DNA from: Ramlibacter tataouinensis
Lineage (GTDB): Bacteria; Pseudomonadota; Gammaproteobacteria; Burkholderiales; Burkholderiaceae_C
DNA: 64,000 nucleotides
Assembly: GCF_001580455.1 (NCBI RefSeq)
Contig: NZ_CP010951.1
Location: 1,674,001-1,738,000 of the forward strand
Reading direction: 5' to 3'
The notes under the pieces were generated by a model. That model was not told the origin of the DNA and did not search any database. It was given only the letters and a program-made list of their open reading frames with translations. Position numbers and translations under genes: made by a program. Shown here in pieces: positions 1-6,968 of the stretch. Position 1 is the stretch's first letter, and every line of letters starts with the position of its first letter.

Positions 1-629
1 CGCGTCGCCTTGTTGGCCAGGATGATCAGCGTCGGTTCGCCCGAGCGCAGCACGCGGGCCACGTGTTCGATCCGCGCTGCGTCAGGTGCCTTGCGCGTTG
101 GCGCCGCGGGCGTCGGCAGCACCGGCGTGCCGGCCTGCTGCCACGAGGTGTCGCCAGGCAGGATCAGTGTCGCGACCTGCCCGGGATGCGCGGACGCCGC
201 GGCCACCGCCTGCGCGGCATCCCACGCGATCGCGTCCGCCGAACCGGCGCGGCGCACCCAGTGGCTCAGCGGCCGTGCCAGGCCCTCGATGTCGGATGTC
301 AGCGGCGGGTCGTACTTCAGGTGCGCGGCCGAGTGCTCGCCGACGATGTTGACCATCCCCGACGACGCGCGCTTCGCGTTGTGGATGTTCGCCAGCCCGT
401 TGGCCAGGCCCGGCCCGAGGTGCAGCAGAGTCGCCGCGGGCTTGTCCTTCATGCGGTACCAACCGTCGGCCGCGCCCGTCGCCACGCCCTCGAACAGGCA
501 CAGCACGCTGCGCATGCCCGGGTTCTCCAGCGCCGCCAGGAAATGCATCTCCGACGTGCCGGGATTGGCGAAGCAGATGTCAACGCCCTGGCCGACCAGC
601 GTGGCGACCAGGCTTTCCGCGCCGTTCAT
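1..629 (-). CDS. Thiamine diphosphate-dependent enzyme, acetolactate synthase/benzoylformate decarboxylase-like (N-terminal part)
   Basis: About 209 codons lie in the window; the gene runs off the left edge, so only the N-terminal domain is present. It shows the pyrimidine-binding domain of ThDP enzymes: PGTSE at residues 23-27 and FEGVATGAADG from residue 46, with the conserved catalytic Glu at 47. The sequence ends where the central domain of the family begins (VARVLRSGEPTLIILANKA). Family members decarboxylate 2-oxo acids or condense them. It is the last visible gene of the minus-strand aromatic operon, 3 bp after the aldolase gene, so it may process a 2-oxo acid or aldehyde released by the pathway. 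The exact reaction cannot be told from the N-terminus. The start is the ATG at 629. Confidence 0.85.
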   Translation of the reverse strand, partial: MNGAESLVATLVGQGVDICFANPGTSEMHFLAALENPGMRSVLCLFEGVATGAADGWYRMKDKPAATLLHLGPGLANGLANIHNAKRASSGMVNIVGEHSAAHLKYDPPLTSDIEGLARPLSHWVRRAGSADAIAWDAAQAVAAASAHPGQVATLILPGDTSWQQAGTPVLPTPAAPTRKAPDAARIEHVARVLRSGEPTLIILANKAT

Positions 630-632
630 CTT

Positions 633-1493
633 TCAGTAGGCGGTGGCCGCTTCGCGCGCCAGGCCGACCACGCCGTAGGTGCGCTGCGGTGCCGACACCA
701 GCAGGCGGTAGCCTTCTTCCAGCACACGCTTGTGGTTCTTGGCGCTGACGTGCGGATGGCTGACCACCACGTCGTGCTTGCGGCAGGTCTCGACAATCTT
801 GCGCATGGCATCCGCCACTTCCGGATGCTCGTACTGGCGCGGGAAGCCCAGCTCCTGGCTGAGGTCGCCCTCGCCGATCATGATGAAGCCGATGCCGGGC
901 ACGTTGGCGAGGATGTCGTCCAGGTTCTCCACGGCCTGCACGCTCTCGCACATCAAGCCCACCAGGATTTCACCTTGCGGCGCCAGCGGCCAGACGTCGG
1001 CCTTGGCGTAGTAGTCCTGCATGCTCAGGCCCCAGTAGCGCGAGGCCGTGGCCGGGCCGTCGCCGCGCACGCCCTTGGGCTCGTACAGCGGAGCGTTCCT
1101 GGGCCGGGCATAGCGGCAGGACGCGACCGCGTTGTACGCCTGCTCCACGGTGGACACATGCGGCCACAGCACGCCGTAGACGCCGCGGTCCAGCACCTGC
1201 TTGGCAAAGGCCTGGTTCATCTCCACGCCGTTGGCCGGAATGCGGGCGATGGGGGTGACGCGCGGCGCGACCGAACCCGACTCGGCGATCTGCTTGCGAT
1301 TGAGCAGGTACTGCAGCGCATCACCGAGCGCGGACACGTCGTAGGGGTTGTGCTCCATCTCGAACACGAGGCCGTCGTAGGGCGAGTCGCTCATGTCGAT
1401 GGCGGTCTGCTTGTCGAGTTTGGAAAAGGCCGCAAAGGCCGGCTTGCCGGCTTCGAAGGCGCGGATGATGCTGTTCAGGCGGGTGTCGCTCAT
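633..1493 (-). CDS. HpcH/HpaI aldolase/citrate lyase family protein
   Basis: A 286-residue TIM-barrel protein of the HpcH/HpaI family: divalent-metal class II aldolases that split 4-hydroxy-2-oxo acids to pyruvate or oxaloacetate plus an aldehyde or acid. Visible family marks are FEMEHNPYD near residue 44 (metal-binding/catalytic strand), the central LVGLMCESVQAVENLDDIL segment, and IMIGEGDLSQELG near residue 205, which matches the usual G-x-x-DLS-x-x-LG. Length fits the family (250-290). In its operon it follows the extradiol dioxygenase gene and precedes the ThDP enzyme, so it may perform the final carbon-carbon cleavage, such as 4-carboxy-4-hydroxy-2-oxoadipate to pyruvate and oxaloacetate. 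That substrate is inference from the LigJ-like neighbour. Confidence 0.85.
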   Translation of the reverse strand: MSDTRLNSIIRAFEAGKPAFAAFSKLDKQTAIDMSDSPYDGLVFEMEHNPYDVSALGDALQYLLNRKQIAESGSVAPRVTPIARIPANGVEMNQAFAKQVLDRGVYGVLWPHVSTVEQAYNAVASCRYARPRNAPLYEPKGVRGDGPATASRYWGLSMQDYYAKADVWPLAPQGEILVGLMCESVQAVENLDDILANVPGIGFIMIGEGDLSQELGFPRQYEHPEVADAMRKIVETCRKHDVVVSHPHVSAKNHKRVLEEGYRLLVSAPQRTYGVVGLAREAATAY

Positions 1494-1520
1494 GGGGGGT
1501 TCTTTCGATTCAAATGGGGG

Positions 1521-2519
1521 TCAGGACGCGGCGTCCCAGTACATGAAGCCCATGCCCTCGCCGGTGCCGGCAGGGGTGCGCCAGCAGGGCACGTAGTCGA
1601 CCAGCGTCATCTGGGCCCCGGTGTGCTGCAGGGCCATCATCACGGTCGAATAGATCTTGATCTCCGAGGTGCCCGACTGGTAGTAGCCGTTCGGGATGGC
1701 CGACAGTCCCTCGTAGTCGTAGCTCGCCAGCCGCCGCATGATGTCGCGGTCGAACTCCTCGTCGTTGACGAAGTGCGAGAGGCCGCCGGAGGCGATGACG
1801 GCCACGCGCACGTCCTCGGGCCAGGCCGCGATGGCGTCGCGCAGCACGCGGCCGAACTCGATGCAACGCGCCATCGACGGCTGCGTCGGCGGGTAGAAGA
1901 GGTTCATCAGCACCGGCACATGGGGCGGCGGGTTGTCGCCCATGATCTGGTGGTAGACGAAGCTGTAGGCGTGCGGCACGACGGGGTAGTCGGCTTTCTG
2001 CTTGAGCTGCTGCTCCATCCATACGTTCTCGGGCCAGGCGATCAGGTCGCAGATGTCAAAGCCCTTGTTCTGGAAAGTCTCGACCAGGTAAGTGGCGAGC
2101 TTCGGATGGCACTTGTGCACCACGTGATGGTCCGGCGCATAGACGGAGCGCTGCGGCGGGCCGTTGTGCACTTCCTCGCCCGAGTAGATCGCGATGGAAG
2201 GCGACAGGTCGGTGAAGATTTCCTTCTGGTCCTTGCCCAGGATGATCGCGACGTCGACCTTGGCGCGGCGGTATGCCGCCGCCATCTCGTCCAGCGCCTT
2301 GCGGCAGCGCGCGGCGCGTGCCGTTCGTTCCTCCAGGGTCAGGTACTTCTCGAACGCGCCGCCGCGGTGCGCCTCCAGTTCCGGATAGGTCCAGGTCCGG
2401 TTGCGGAACCACAGTGCCGGGTTGTTGCGATCGCGCTCGCCGTTCTTCAGCCAGTCCTCCGGCGCCTGCCCCAGCATCCCGCTGTGTGGCACCGCCATCC
2501 CGAATACGATTTTTGCCAT
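1521..2519 (-). CDS. Class III extradiol ring-cleavage dioxygenase, LigB-type catalytic subunit
   Basis: A 332-residue protein of the LigB superfamily, which uses non-haem Fe(II) to open catechol-type rings next to the hydroxyls. Visible marks: AVPHSG at residues 9-14, with the N-terminal iron-ligand His, and ASGGLSHFV in the C-terminal third, as in LigB of protocatechuate 4,5-dioxygenase. It is slightly longer than LigB (about 300) and shorter than fused gallate dioxygenases (about 420). No LigA-like small subunit gene lies beside it. The ATG at 2519 is preferred because the conserved MAKIVFGMAVPHSG starts there; a TTG at 2561 in the same frame, just after the MFS stop, would add 14 unconserved residues. 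The substrate is probably protocatechuate, gallate or a relative (inferred). Confidence 0.88.
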   Translation of the reverse strand: MAKIVFGMAVPHSGMLGQAPEDWLKNGERDRNNPALWFRNRTWTYPELEAHRGGAFEKYLTLEERTARAARCRKALDEMAAAYRRAKVDVAIILGKDQKEIFTDLSPSIAIYSGEEVHNGPPQRSVYAPDHHVVHKCHPKLATYLVETFQNKGFDICDLIAWPENVWMEQQLKQKADYPVVPHAYSFVYHQIMGDNPPPHVPVLMNLFYPPTQPSMARCIEFGRVLRDAIAAWPEDVRVAVIASGGLSHFVNDEEFDRDIMRRLASYDYEGLSAIPNGYYQSGTSEIKIYSTVMMALQHTGAQMTLVDYVPCWRTPAGTGEGMGFMYWDAAS

Positions 2520-2571
2520 GTCTGTTCTGTTGTTCTGTTGTTCTGAGATTCGATTCGTCAACTGACGACGG

Positions 2572-3831
2572 TCAGGCGGCCGCCACCTTGGGCGACCACT
2601 TGGGCCGCAGCAGGATGGCCGTGTTGGTGGCGCCGATCAGGAGGAAGATGACGATCACCTTCATCGGCAGGTCGTAGCTGCCGCTGACATGGAGGAGCCA
2701 GCCGGACAGGCTGGCGGATACGCCGCCCGCCAGGCTGGTGGCCAGTTGCTGGACGCCGGTGGCCAGGCCGATCGCCTGCCTGGGGATCAGCGTCAGCTTG
2801 CACAGCGCCAGGTTGTTCGCCGTGGCCAGGCCCAGCAGCGTGAGCGAGCACACGTTCCAGAACAGCGCGCCCTCCAGCGTCGTCGCGTGGGCGCCGAGCA
2901 GCACGGTGCTGCCGCCGATGAAGCCCGCGATGACGAAGGCCTTGCGCACGAACACCGCGTCGCGGCCGCGCTCGATGATCCGGTCGGCGAGCCAGCCCGC
3001 GGCCGTTGCGACGATGGCGATGCCCGCGAAGCTGAAGAAGGTGTACAGGCCCGACTTGCCCAGCGAAAGGCCGCGCTGCTCGACCAGGTAGGCCGGCATC
3101 CACGTCATGCAATAGAACGTGAAGTAGCCGTAGCAGAAGTTGTTGATCATCGCGCCCCAGATGACGGGGCTCTTGAGGATGCTGCCCAGCGACACCGAGG
3201 ACGCCCGCGTCTTGGAGAGCGCCAGTTCCGTCTTGCCGGGTAGGTCGTTGCGGGCCAACATGAGCCACGGCAGCAGCCACATCAGCCCCAGCAGGCCGGT
3301 GGCGACGAACATCAGCTTCCAGGAGTAGCTCACGATCAGCCAGGCGGCGATGGGCGCACCGATGGCGGGGCCGAACTTGCCGCCCATCGACAGGATTCCC
3401 GCGGCCAGGCCCTTGTGGTTCTCGCCCATGTTGTTGCCGATCCAGCGGTAGCTGGCCGGGATCACGATGGCCTCGGCCGCGCCCACGATCAGCCGCATGA
3501 GGATCAGGCCCGCCAGCGCGGTGACCATGCCGGTGAGCGCCGTGGCCAGGCACCACAGGAAGAAGCAGATCGCGTAAGGCCACTTCACGCCATACCGGTC
3601 GACGACCCAGCCCATCGGCAGCTGCATGAGGCCGTAGGACCAGAAGAAGGCCGAGTTGAGCCAGCCTCGGTCGACGCTGGTCAGCGCGAACTCGGCCACG
3701 AAGTTCTTGTCCGCCAGCGCGGAGGACAGACTGGTGCGGTCGATGAAGGAGATCAGCAGGCCGACCGTGAGGAGCGCGAGGATGCCCCAGACGGGCGTGG
3801 CGCCTGGGCTTTTCGATGTACTTGTCTCCAT
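2572..3831 (-). CDS. MFS transporter, anion:cation symporter type
   Basis: A 419-residue major facilitator protein with about 12 predicted membrane spans. The family mark after TM2 is GWVVDRYGVKWPY, a GxxxDRxG-like loop, and the first span carries ISFIDRTSLSSAL, typical of the ACS subfamily that imports organic acids (hexuronate, phthalate, 4-hydroxybenzoate-like carriers). GAAEAIVIPASYRWIGNNMG matches the ACS TM4-TM5 region. A good ribosome site (GAAGGAGA) lies 8-9 bp before the ATG at 3831. It sits inside the ring-cleavage operon between the second amidohydrolase and the dioxygenase genes, so it probably imports the aromatic acid the operon degrades. The substrate itself is not visible. Confidence 0.9.
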   Translation of the reverse strand: METSTSKSPGATPVWGILALLTVGLLISFIDRTSLSSALADKNFVAEFALTSVDRGWLNSAFFWSYGLMQLPMGWVVDRYGVKWPYAICFFLWCLATALTGMVTALAGLILMRLIVGAAEAIVIPASYRWIGNNMGENHKGLAAGILSMGGKFGPAIGAPIAAWLIVSYSWKLMFVATGLLGLMWLLPWLMLARNDLPGKTELALSKTRASSVSLGSILKSPVIWGAMINNFCYGYFTFYCMTWMPAYLVEQRGLSLGKSGLYTFFSFAGIAIVATAAGWLADRIIERGRDAVFVRKAFVIAGFIGGSTVLLGAHATTLEGALFWNVCSLTLLGLATANNLALCKLTLIPRQAIGLATGVQQLATSLAGGVSASLSGWLLHVSGSYDLPMKVIVIFLLIGATNTAILLRPKWSPKVAAA

Positions 3832-3852
3832 CGTTCTTTCTCCTTCACTGGC

Positions 3853-4698
3853 TCAGGCCAGCCCCGGGTAGAGCTGCTGCGCGGTCTTTCCGAAGATCCA
3901 GGCGCGATCTTCCTCGTCAAGGCAGGCCAGTCCGGCCTGGGCGGTCGAGAGGATTTCCTCCAGCGTCCCGGGCGAGGTCGGGAAATTGGAGCCCCAGGCC
4001 AGGCGCCGCGCGCCGAAGGCCGCCACCACGCGCGGGAAGAAGGTTTCGGCGCTGGCCTTCTCCTTCCTCACATCGCCGAAGATGCGTGGCGTGAGCTTCA
4101 TGTAGATGTTGGGAATATCCGCCAGCGCAAACAGGCTGGCCGCGTTCGCATACGGCGGGCCGTCGAGCACCTCGGGTCGGCCGAGGTGGTCGAGAATGAT
4201 GTTCACGGAGGGGAACTTCCTGGCCAGCAGGGTGACTTGGGGCAAGCCGATCGGTCCCGTCTGGATGCACATGGGCAGGCCCAGTTCGGCCAGTGCGTCC
4301 CAGGCCTTGAAGGACTGGGGGTTGTCCAGCTCGCTGGGATCGAAATCCTTGGTGGAGCCGCCGGTGAAGATGCGCAGGCCCGCCAGGCCCTTGCCGGCCC
4401 AGCCGCGGACGGTGGCGGCGACGTCGTCAGCCAGCATGTCGACCGATCCGACCGCCACCAGCCGGTCCTTGTACTGGTTGCAACCGTCGACGACATAGGA
4501 ATTGTCGAAGCCGTAGGTGGTGGACGAGTGCACGACGGCGGCCTTGGCCACGCCCGCCGCGTCCATGGCGGCGATCAGGGCCTCGACGGTGCTGGGACGC
4601 TCCTGCGACCAGTCCGAGCGCTTGCCGAACAAGGGCGCCGGCGGGTAGCGCTTCTCATCGTCCGAGATGATGTGGGGGTGGATGTCGATGATGTCCAT
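3853..4698 (-). CDS. Amidohydrolase family protein, 2-pyrone-4,6-dicarboxylate hydrolase-like
   Basis: A 281-residue TIM-barrel metal-dependent hydrolase. It begins MDIIDIHPH, giving the HxH metal motif at residues 7 and 9, and contains IILDHLGRPEVLDGPP, the DH-G-RP signature of the COG3618/LigI-like amidohydrolases, and LAWGSNFPTSPG near the C-terminus with the last barrel strand. LigI opens 2-pyrone-4,6-dicarboxylate in the 4,5-cleavage pathway, and the LigJ-like gene next door supports such a role, but overall similarity to LigI is limited and another lactone or amide substrate is possible. The start is the ATG at 4698, after an AAGGGGAA ribosome site and 4 bp beyond the upstream stop. Confidence 0.75.
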   Translation of the reverse strand: MDIIDIHPHIISDDEKRYPPAPLFGKRSDWSQERPSTVEALIAAMDAAGVAKAAVVHSSTTYGFDNSYVVDGCNQYKDRLVAVGSVDMLADDVAATVRGWAGKGLAGLRIFTGGSTKDFDPSELDNPQSFKAWDALAELGLPMCIQTGPIGLPQVTLLARKFPSVNIILDHLGRPEVLDGPPYANAASLFALADIPNIYMKLTPRIFGDVRKEKASAETFFPRVVAAFGARRLAWGSNFPTSPGTLEEILSTAQAGLACLDEEDRAWIFGKTAQQLYPGLA

Positions 4699-4702
4699 GT
4701 TC

Positions 4703-5728
4703 TTATTTCCCCTTGGCCTGCAGTTGCGCGTCCAGGCGCGGATAGACGCGCCGCGCATTGCCTTCGAAAATGGCGCGGCGGTCGGCATCCGAGAGCGCCC
4801 CACAGGCATCGAGGTAGCGCTTGGTGTCGTCGAAGTACTCGCCGGTGTTGGGGTCGCGGCCGCGCACCGCGCCGATCATCTCGGAGCCGAACAGCACGTT
4901 GCTGGTGGGAACGACCTTGGTCAGCAGTTCCACGCCCGGGTGGTGGTACACGCAGGTGTCGAAGAAGATGTTGTCCAGCAGCCCTTCCAGGGGGCGGTTG
5001 GCGATCTCCAGCGACATGCCGCGGTAGCGGCCCCAGTGGTAAGGCACCGCGCCGCCGCCGTGCGGGATGACCAAGCGCAGCGTCGGGAAATCCTTGAACA
5101 GGTCGCGTTGCAGCAGCTGCATGAATACCGAGGTGTCGGCATTCAGGTAGTGCGCGCCGGTGCCGTGGAAGCAGGGGTTGCAGGAGGCCGCCACATGGAT
5201 CATCGCCGGCACTTCGAGGTCGCACAGCGCCTCGTACAGCGGATACCACTCGCGATCGGTCATCGGCTTGCCTGTCCAGTAGCCGCCGGTGGGGTCCGGG
5301 TTCAGGTTGCAGCCGACGAAGCCCATCTCCTCGACGCAGCGGCGCAGCTCGGGGATCGAGTTCTTCGGCGGCGCCAGCGGCGACTGCGGCAGCTGGCACA
5401 CCGGCACGAAGTTGTCCGGGTAGAGGTCGCAGACGCGCCGCACCAGGTCGTTCGACACCTCGGCCCACTCGAGGCTGGTGCGCTCGTTGCCCAGGTGGTG
5501 GCTCATGAGGCCGGCGATCGGCGAGAAGAGCGTCAGGTCGCTGCCCCGCTCCTTTTGCAGCCGCAGTTGGCCGTTGCCGACGCCTTCGCGGATCTCGTCG
5601 TCGGTGACATGGGCTCCGGCGCGCGGCGGCGCGCTGGCCGGGTCGTTCGCGGACTCGACCTGCTTGGCCCGCCAGTTGCGGAAGGACGCGGGGACGGTCG
5701 TGAAGTGACCGTGGCAATCGATGATCAT
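4703..5728 (-). CDS. ligJ: 4-oxalomesaconate hydratase, LigJ-type amidohydrolase
   Basis: A 341-residue member of the ACMSD/LigJ branch of amidohydrolases. It matches my memory of Sphingobium LigJ over its whole length: MIIDCHGHFTT at the start (HxH metal motif), GCNLNPDPTGGYWT, SCNPCFHGTGAHYLNADT, VIPHGGGAVPYHWGR, FFDTCVYHHPGVELL, GSEMIGAVRG, and the end GNARRVYPRLD. LigJ adds water to 4-oxalomesaconate to give 4-carboxy-4-hydroxy-2-oxoadipate in protocatechuate 4,5-cleavage and gallate degradation. Length equals the family norm. It lies between the decarboxylase-like gene and the second amidohydrolase gene in the ring-cleavage operon. This is the strongest evidence for what the operon degrades. 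The gene symbol is by homology only. Confidence 0.88.
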   Translation of the reverse strand: MIIDCHGHFTTVPASFRNWRAKQVESANDPASAPPRAGAHVTDDEIREGVGNGQLRLQKERGSDLTLFSPIAGLMSHHLGNERTSLEWAEVSNDLVRRVCDLYPDNFVPVCQLPQSPLAPPKNSIPELRRCVEEMGFVGCNLNPDPTGGYWTGKPMTDREWYPLYEALCDLEVPAMIHVAASCNPCFHGTGAHYLNADTSVFMQLLQRDLFKDFPTLRLVIPHGGGAVPYHWGRYRGMSLEIANRPLEGLLDNIFFDTCVYHHPGVELLTKVVPTSNVLFGSEMIGAVRGRDPNTGEYFDDTKRYLDACGALSDADRRAIFEGNARRVYPRLDAQLQAKGK

Positions 5729-5749
5729 GCTGGCAATCCGTTCGCGGGG

Positions 5750-6721
5750 TCAGGCCTGGGGATCCACGAACAGCTCGCGGAGGGACATGCGGCGCGGCGT
5801 CAGCCCCTGCTTGAAGGCGGTGGCTTCGAGCGCCTCGATGGTCTTCAGGTTTTCCTTCAGCCCATAGGGCAGCGGATCGTGGCCGACGATCTTGCGCAGC
5901 TCCAGGTACTTCTTGTCGCCGGCGCTGTTGGCCTCGCCCGCGTCGAGCCGGGCCAGCCATTCCTGCTTGGCCTGGGCGAAGGCGTCGTAGATCGACTTCG
6001 CGATCCAGGGATGCTCGGAGAGCACCGAGTCCTTGACCACGATGGTGCCGTGCATCGGGTAGATGCCGGTGCGCGCGTAGTAGCCGGCTTCCAGCTCCGC
6101 GGCGTTCGGCAGCAGATCGGGGTAGTCCGCATCGACCTCCTTCCAGCCGCCCGTGGGCGCGCCGGTGCGGCCGATGCCGGCAGCCGCGGCAAAACCGGCG
6201 GACAGTTCGCCGCTGGCCATCATGTCGGCCAGCGAGCTTCCTTCGGGTGCGTGGACGACATTGCCCGGCAGCTTCAGCTGCTTGACGTGCTCCTCGTCAT
6301 CGACCACCCAGGTCACCTTGGAGGAGTCCAGGCCGAATTCGTCGATCAGCACCTGGCGCGTCCACACGCCGGTGGTCACCGAGTAGGCGCGCACGCCCAC
6401 CTTCTTGCCTTCCAGGTCCTTCGGCGTCCTGATGCCGGCATCGGGGCGCACCAGCAGGCCGGCATGGTGGAAGCGGCGCACCACGAAGATGGGCAGCGCG
6501 ACGAAGGGCGCGCCGTAGGCGCGGGCGATGATGTAGGTGGTCGGCGCCAGCTCGCACACGTCGAACTCGACGTCACGCACCATGCGGCGGAACGCGCCGA
6601 TCTGCGGCTGGACGGTGATGAATTCGGGATCCACGCCCTCGATGGGAATGGTGCCTTTGCGGATCGCCGAGGTATGCGGGTGTTCGGCGATGGCAATCTT
6701 CAGGCGGACTTTCTTGGACAA
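5750..6721 (-). CDS. 4,5-dihydroxyphthalate decarboxylase-like / substrate-binding-protein-fold protein
   Basis: A 323-residue protein with the periplasmic-binding-protein fold, related to 4,5-dihydroxyphthalate decarboxylase (Pht5): IPIEGVDPEFI near residue 25, FRRMVRDVEFDVCELAPTTY near 47, and DLEGKKVGVRAYSVTTGVW near 105 are typical. No signal peptide is seen, which suits a cytoplasmic enzyme better than a transporter part. Pht5 turns 4,5-dihydroxyphthalate into protocatechuate. It is the first gene of the ring-cleavage operon, so it may feed the dioxygenase. The start chosen is TTG at 6721 with GGAG 9 bp upstream; an ATG at 6787 in frame has no good ribosome site and adds unconserved sequence. 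A binding role remains possible. Confidence 0.72.
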   Translation of the reverse strand: MSKKVRLKIAIAEHPHTSAIRKGTIPIEGVDPEFITVQPQIGAFRRMVRDVEFDVCELAPTTYIIARAYGAPFVALPIFVVRRFHHAGLLVRPDAGIRTPKDLEGKKVGVRAYSVTTGVWTRQVLIDEFGLDSSKVTWVVDDEEHVKQLKLPGNVVHAPEGSSLADMMASGELSAGFAAAAGIGRTGAPTGGWKEVDADYPDLLPNAAELEAGYYARTGIYPMHGTIVVKDSVLSEHPWIAKSIYDAFAQAKQEWLARLDAGEANSAGDKKYLELRKIVGHDPLPYGLKENLKTIEALEATAFKQGLTPRRMSLRELFVDPQA

Positions 6722-6804
6722 AACGTGCGTCTCCGGTGAGCGTCCTGTGGCCGGCTGCCAGGGGCTGCGGCCGCAGCGACAGGACATGTTTTCATTGACA
6801 GGCT

Positions 6805-6864
6805 GAAGGTTATGCGTCGCCCGTCCGAACGCCCATCTACAAAAAGCAGATTCGCTTGCACTTT
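6805..6864 (-). promoter_or_regulatory. Putative activator-dependent promoter element, copy A
   Basis: Reading on the minus strand, this 60-bp block shares with 13740-13799 the boxes AAAGTGC, AGCGAATCTG, TTTTTGT, ACGGGC and ATAA plus a downstream TTC, all at identical spacing (14 bp between TTTTTGT and ACGGGC, 5 bp between ACGGGC and ATAA). The ATAA lies where a -10 box would fit, and no good -35 hexamer precedes it, which suggests an activator site. It stands 83 bp before the TTG start of the decarboxylase-like gene, ahead of the ring-cleavage operon. Confidence 0.6.
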
Positions 6865-6895
6865 CCTGTGAATCCGTCGGCCCGCGGCTTCAATG

Positions 6896-6919
6896 CCAGG
6901 TGCGATGCCCCGCACCTGG
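6896..6919. terminator. Stem-loop after the RND gene
   Basis: A perfect 9-bp stem (CCAGGTGCG with CGCACCTGG) and a 6-base loop, located about 50 bp past the RND transporter stop and before promoter element A. There is no T-run, so it is at most a weak or Rho-assisted terminator; it separates operon 2 from operon 1. Confidence 0.4.
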
Positions 6920-6968
6920 TCAAAGACTCCGGCGGACCAATGCTTTTTCCGATTCGGTTTCGCCTGCG

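Noticed and set aside
63..2546. Very long open frame on the plus strand through the first operon
   Set aside because: It is antisense to three well-conserved minus-strand genes and its translation is rich in His, Arg, Gly and Ala without any known motif, a usual effect of GC-rich third positions.
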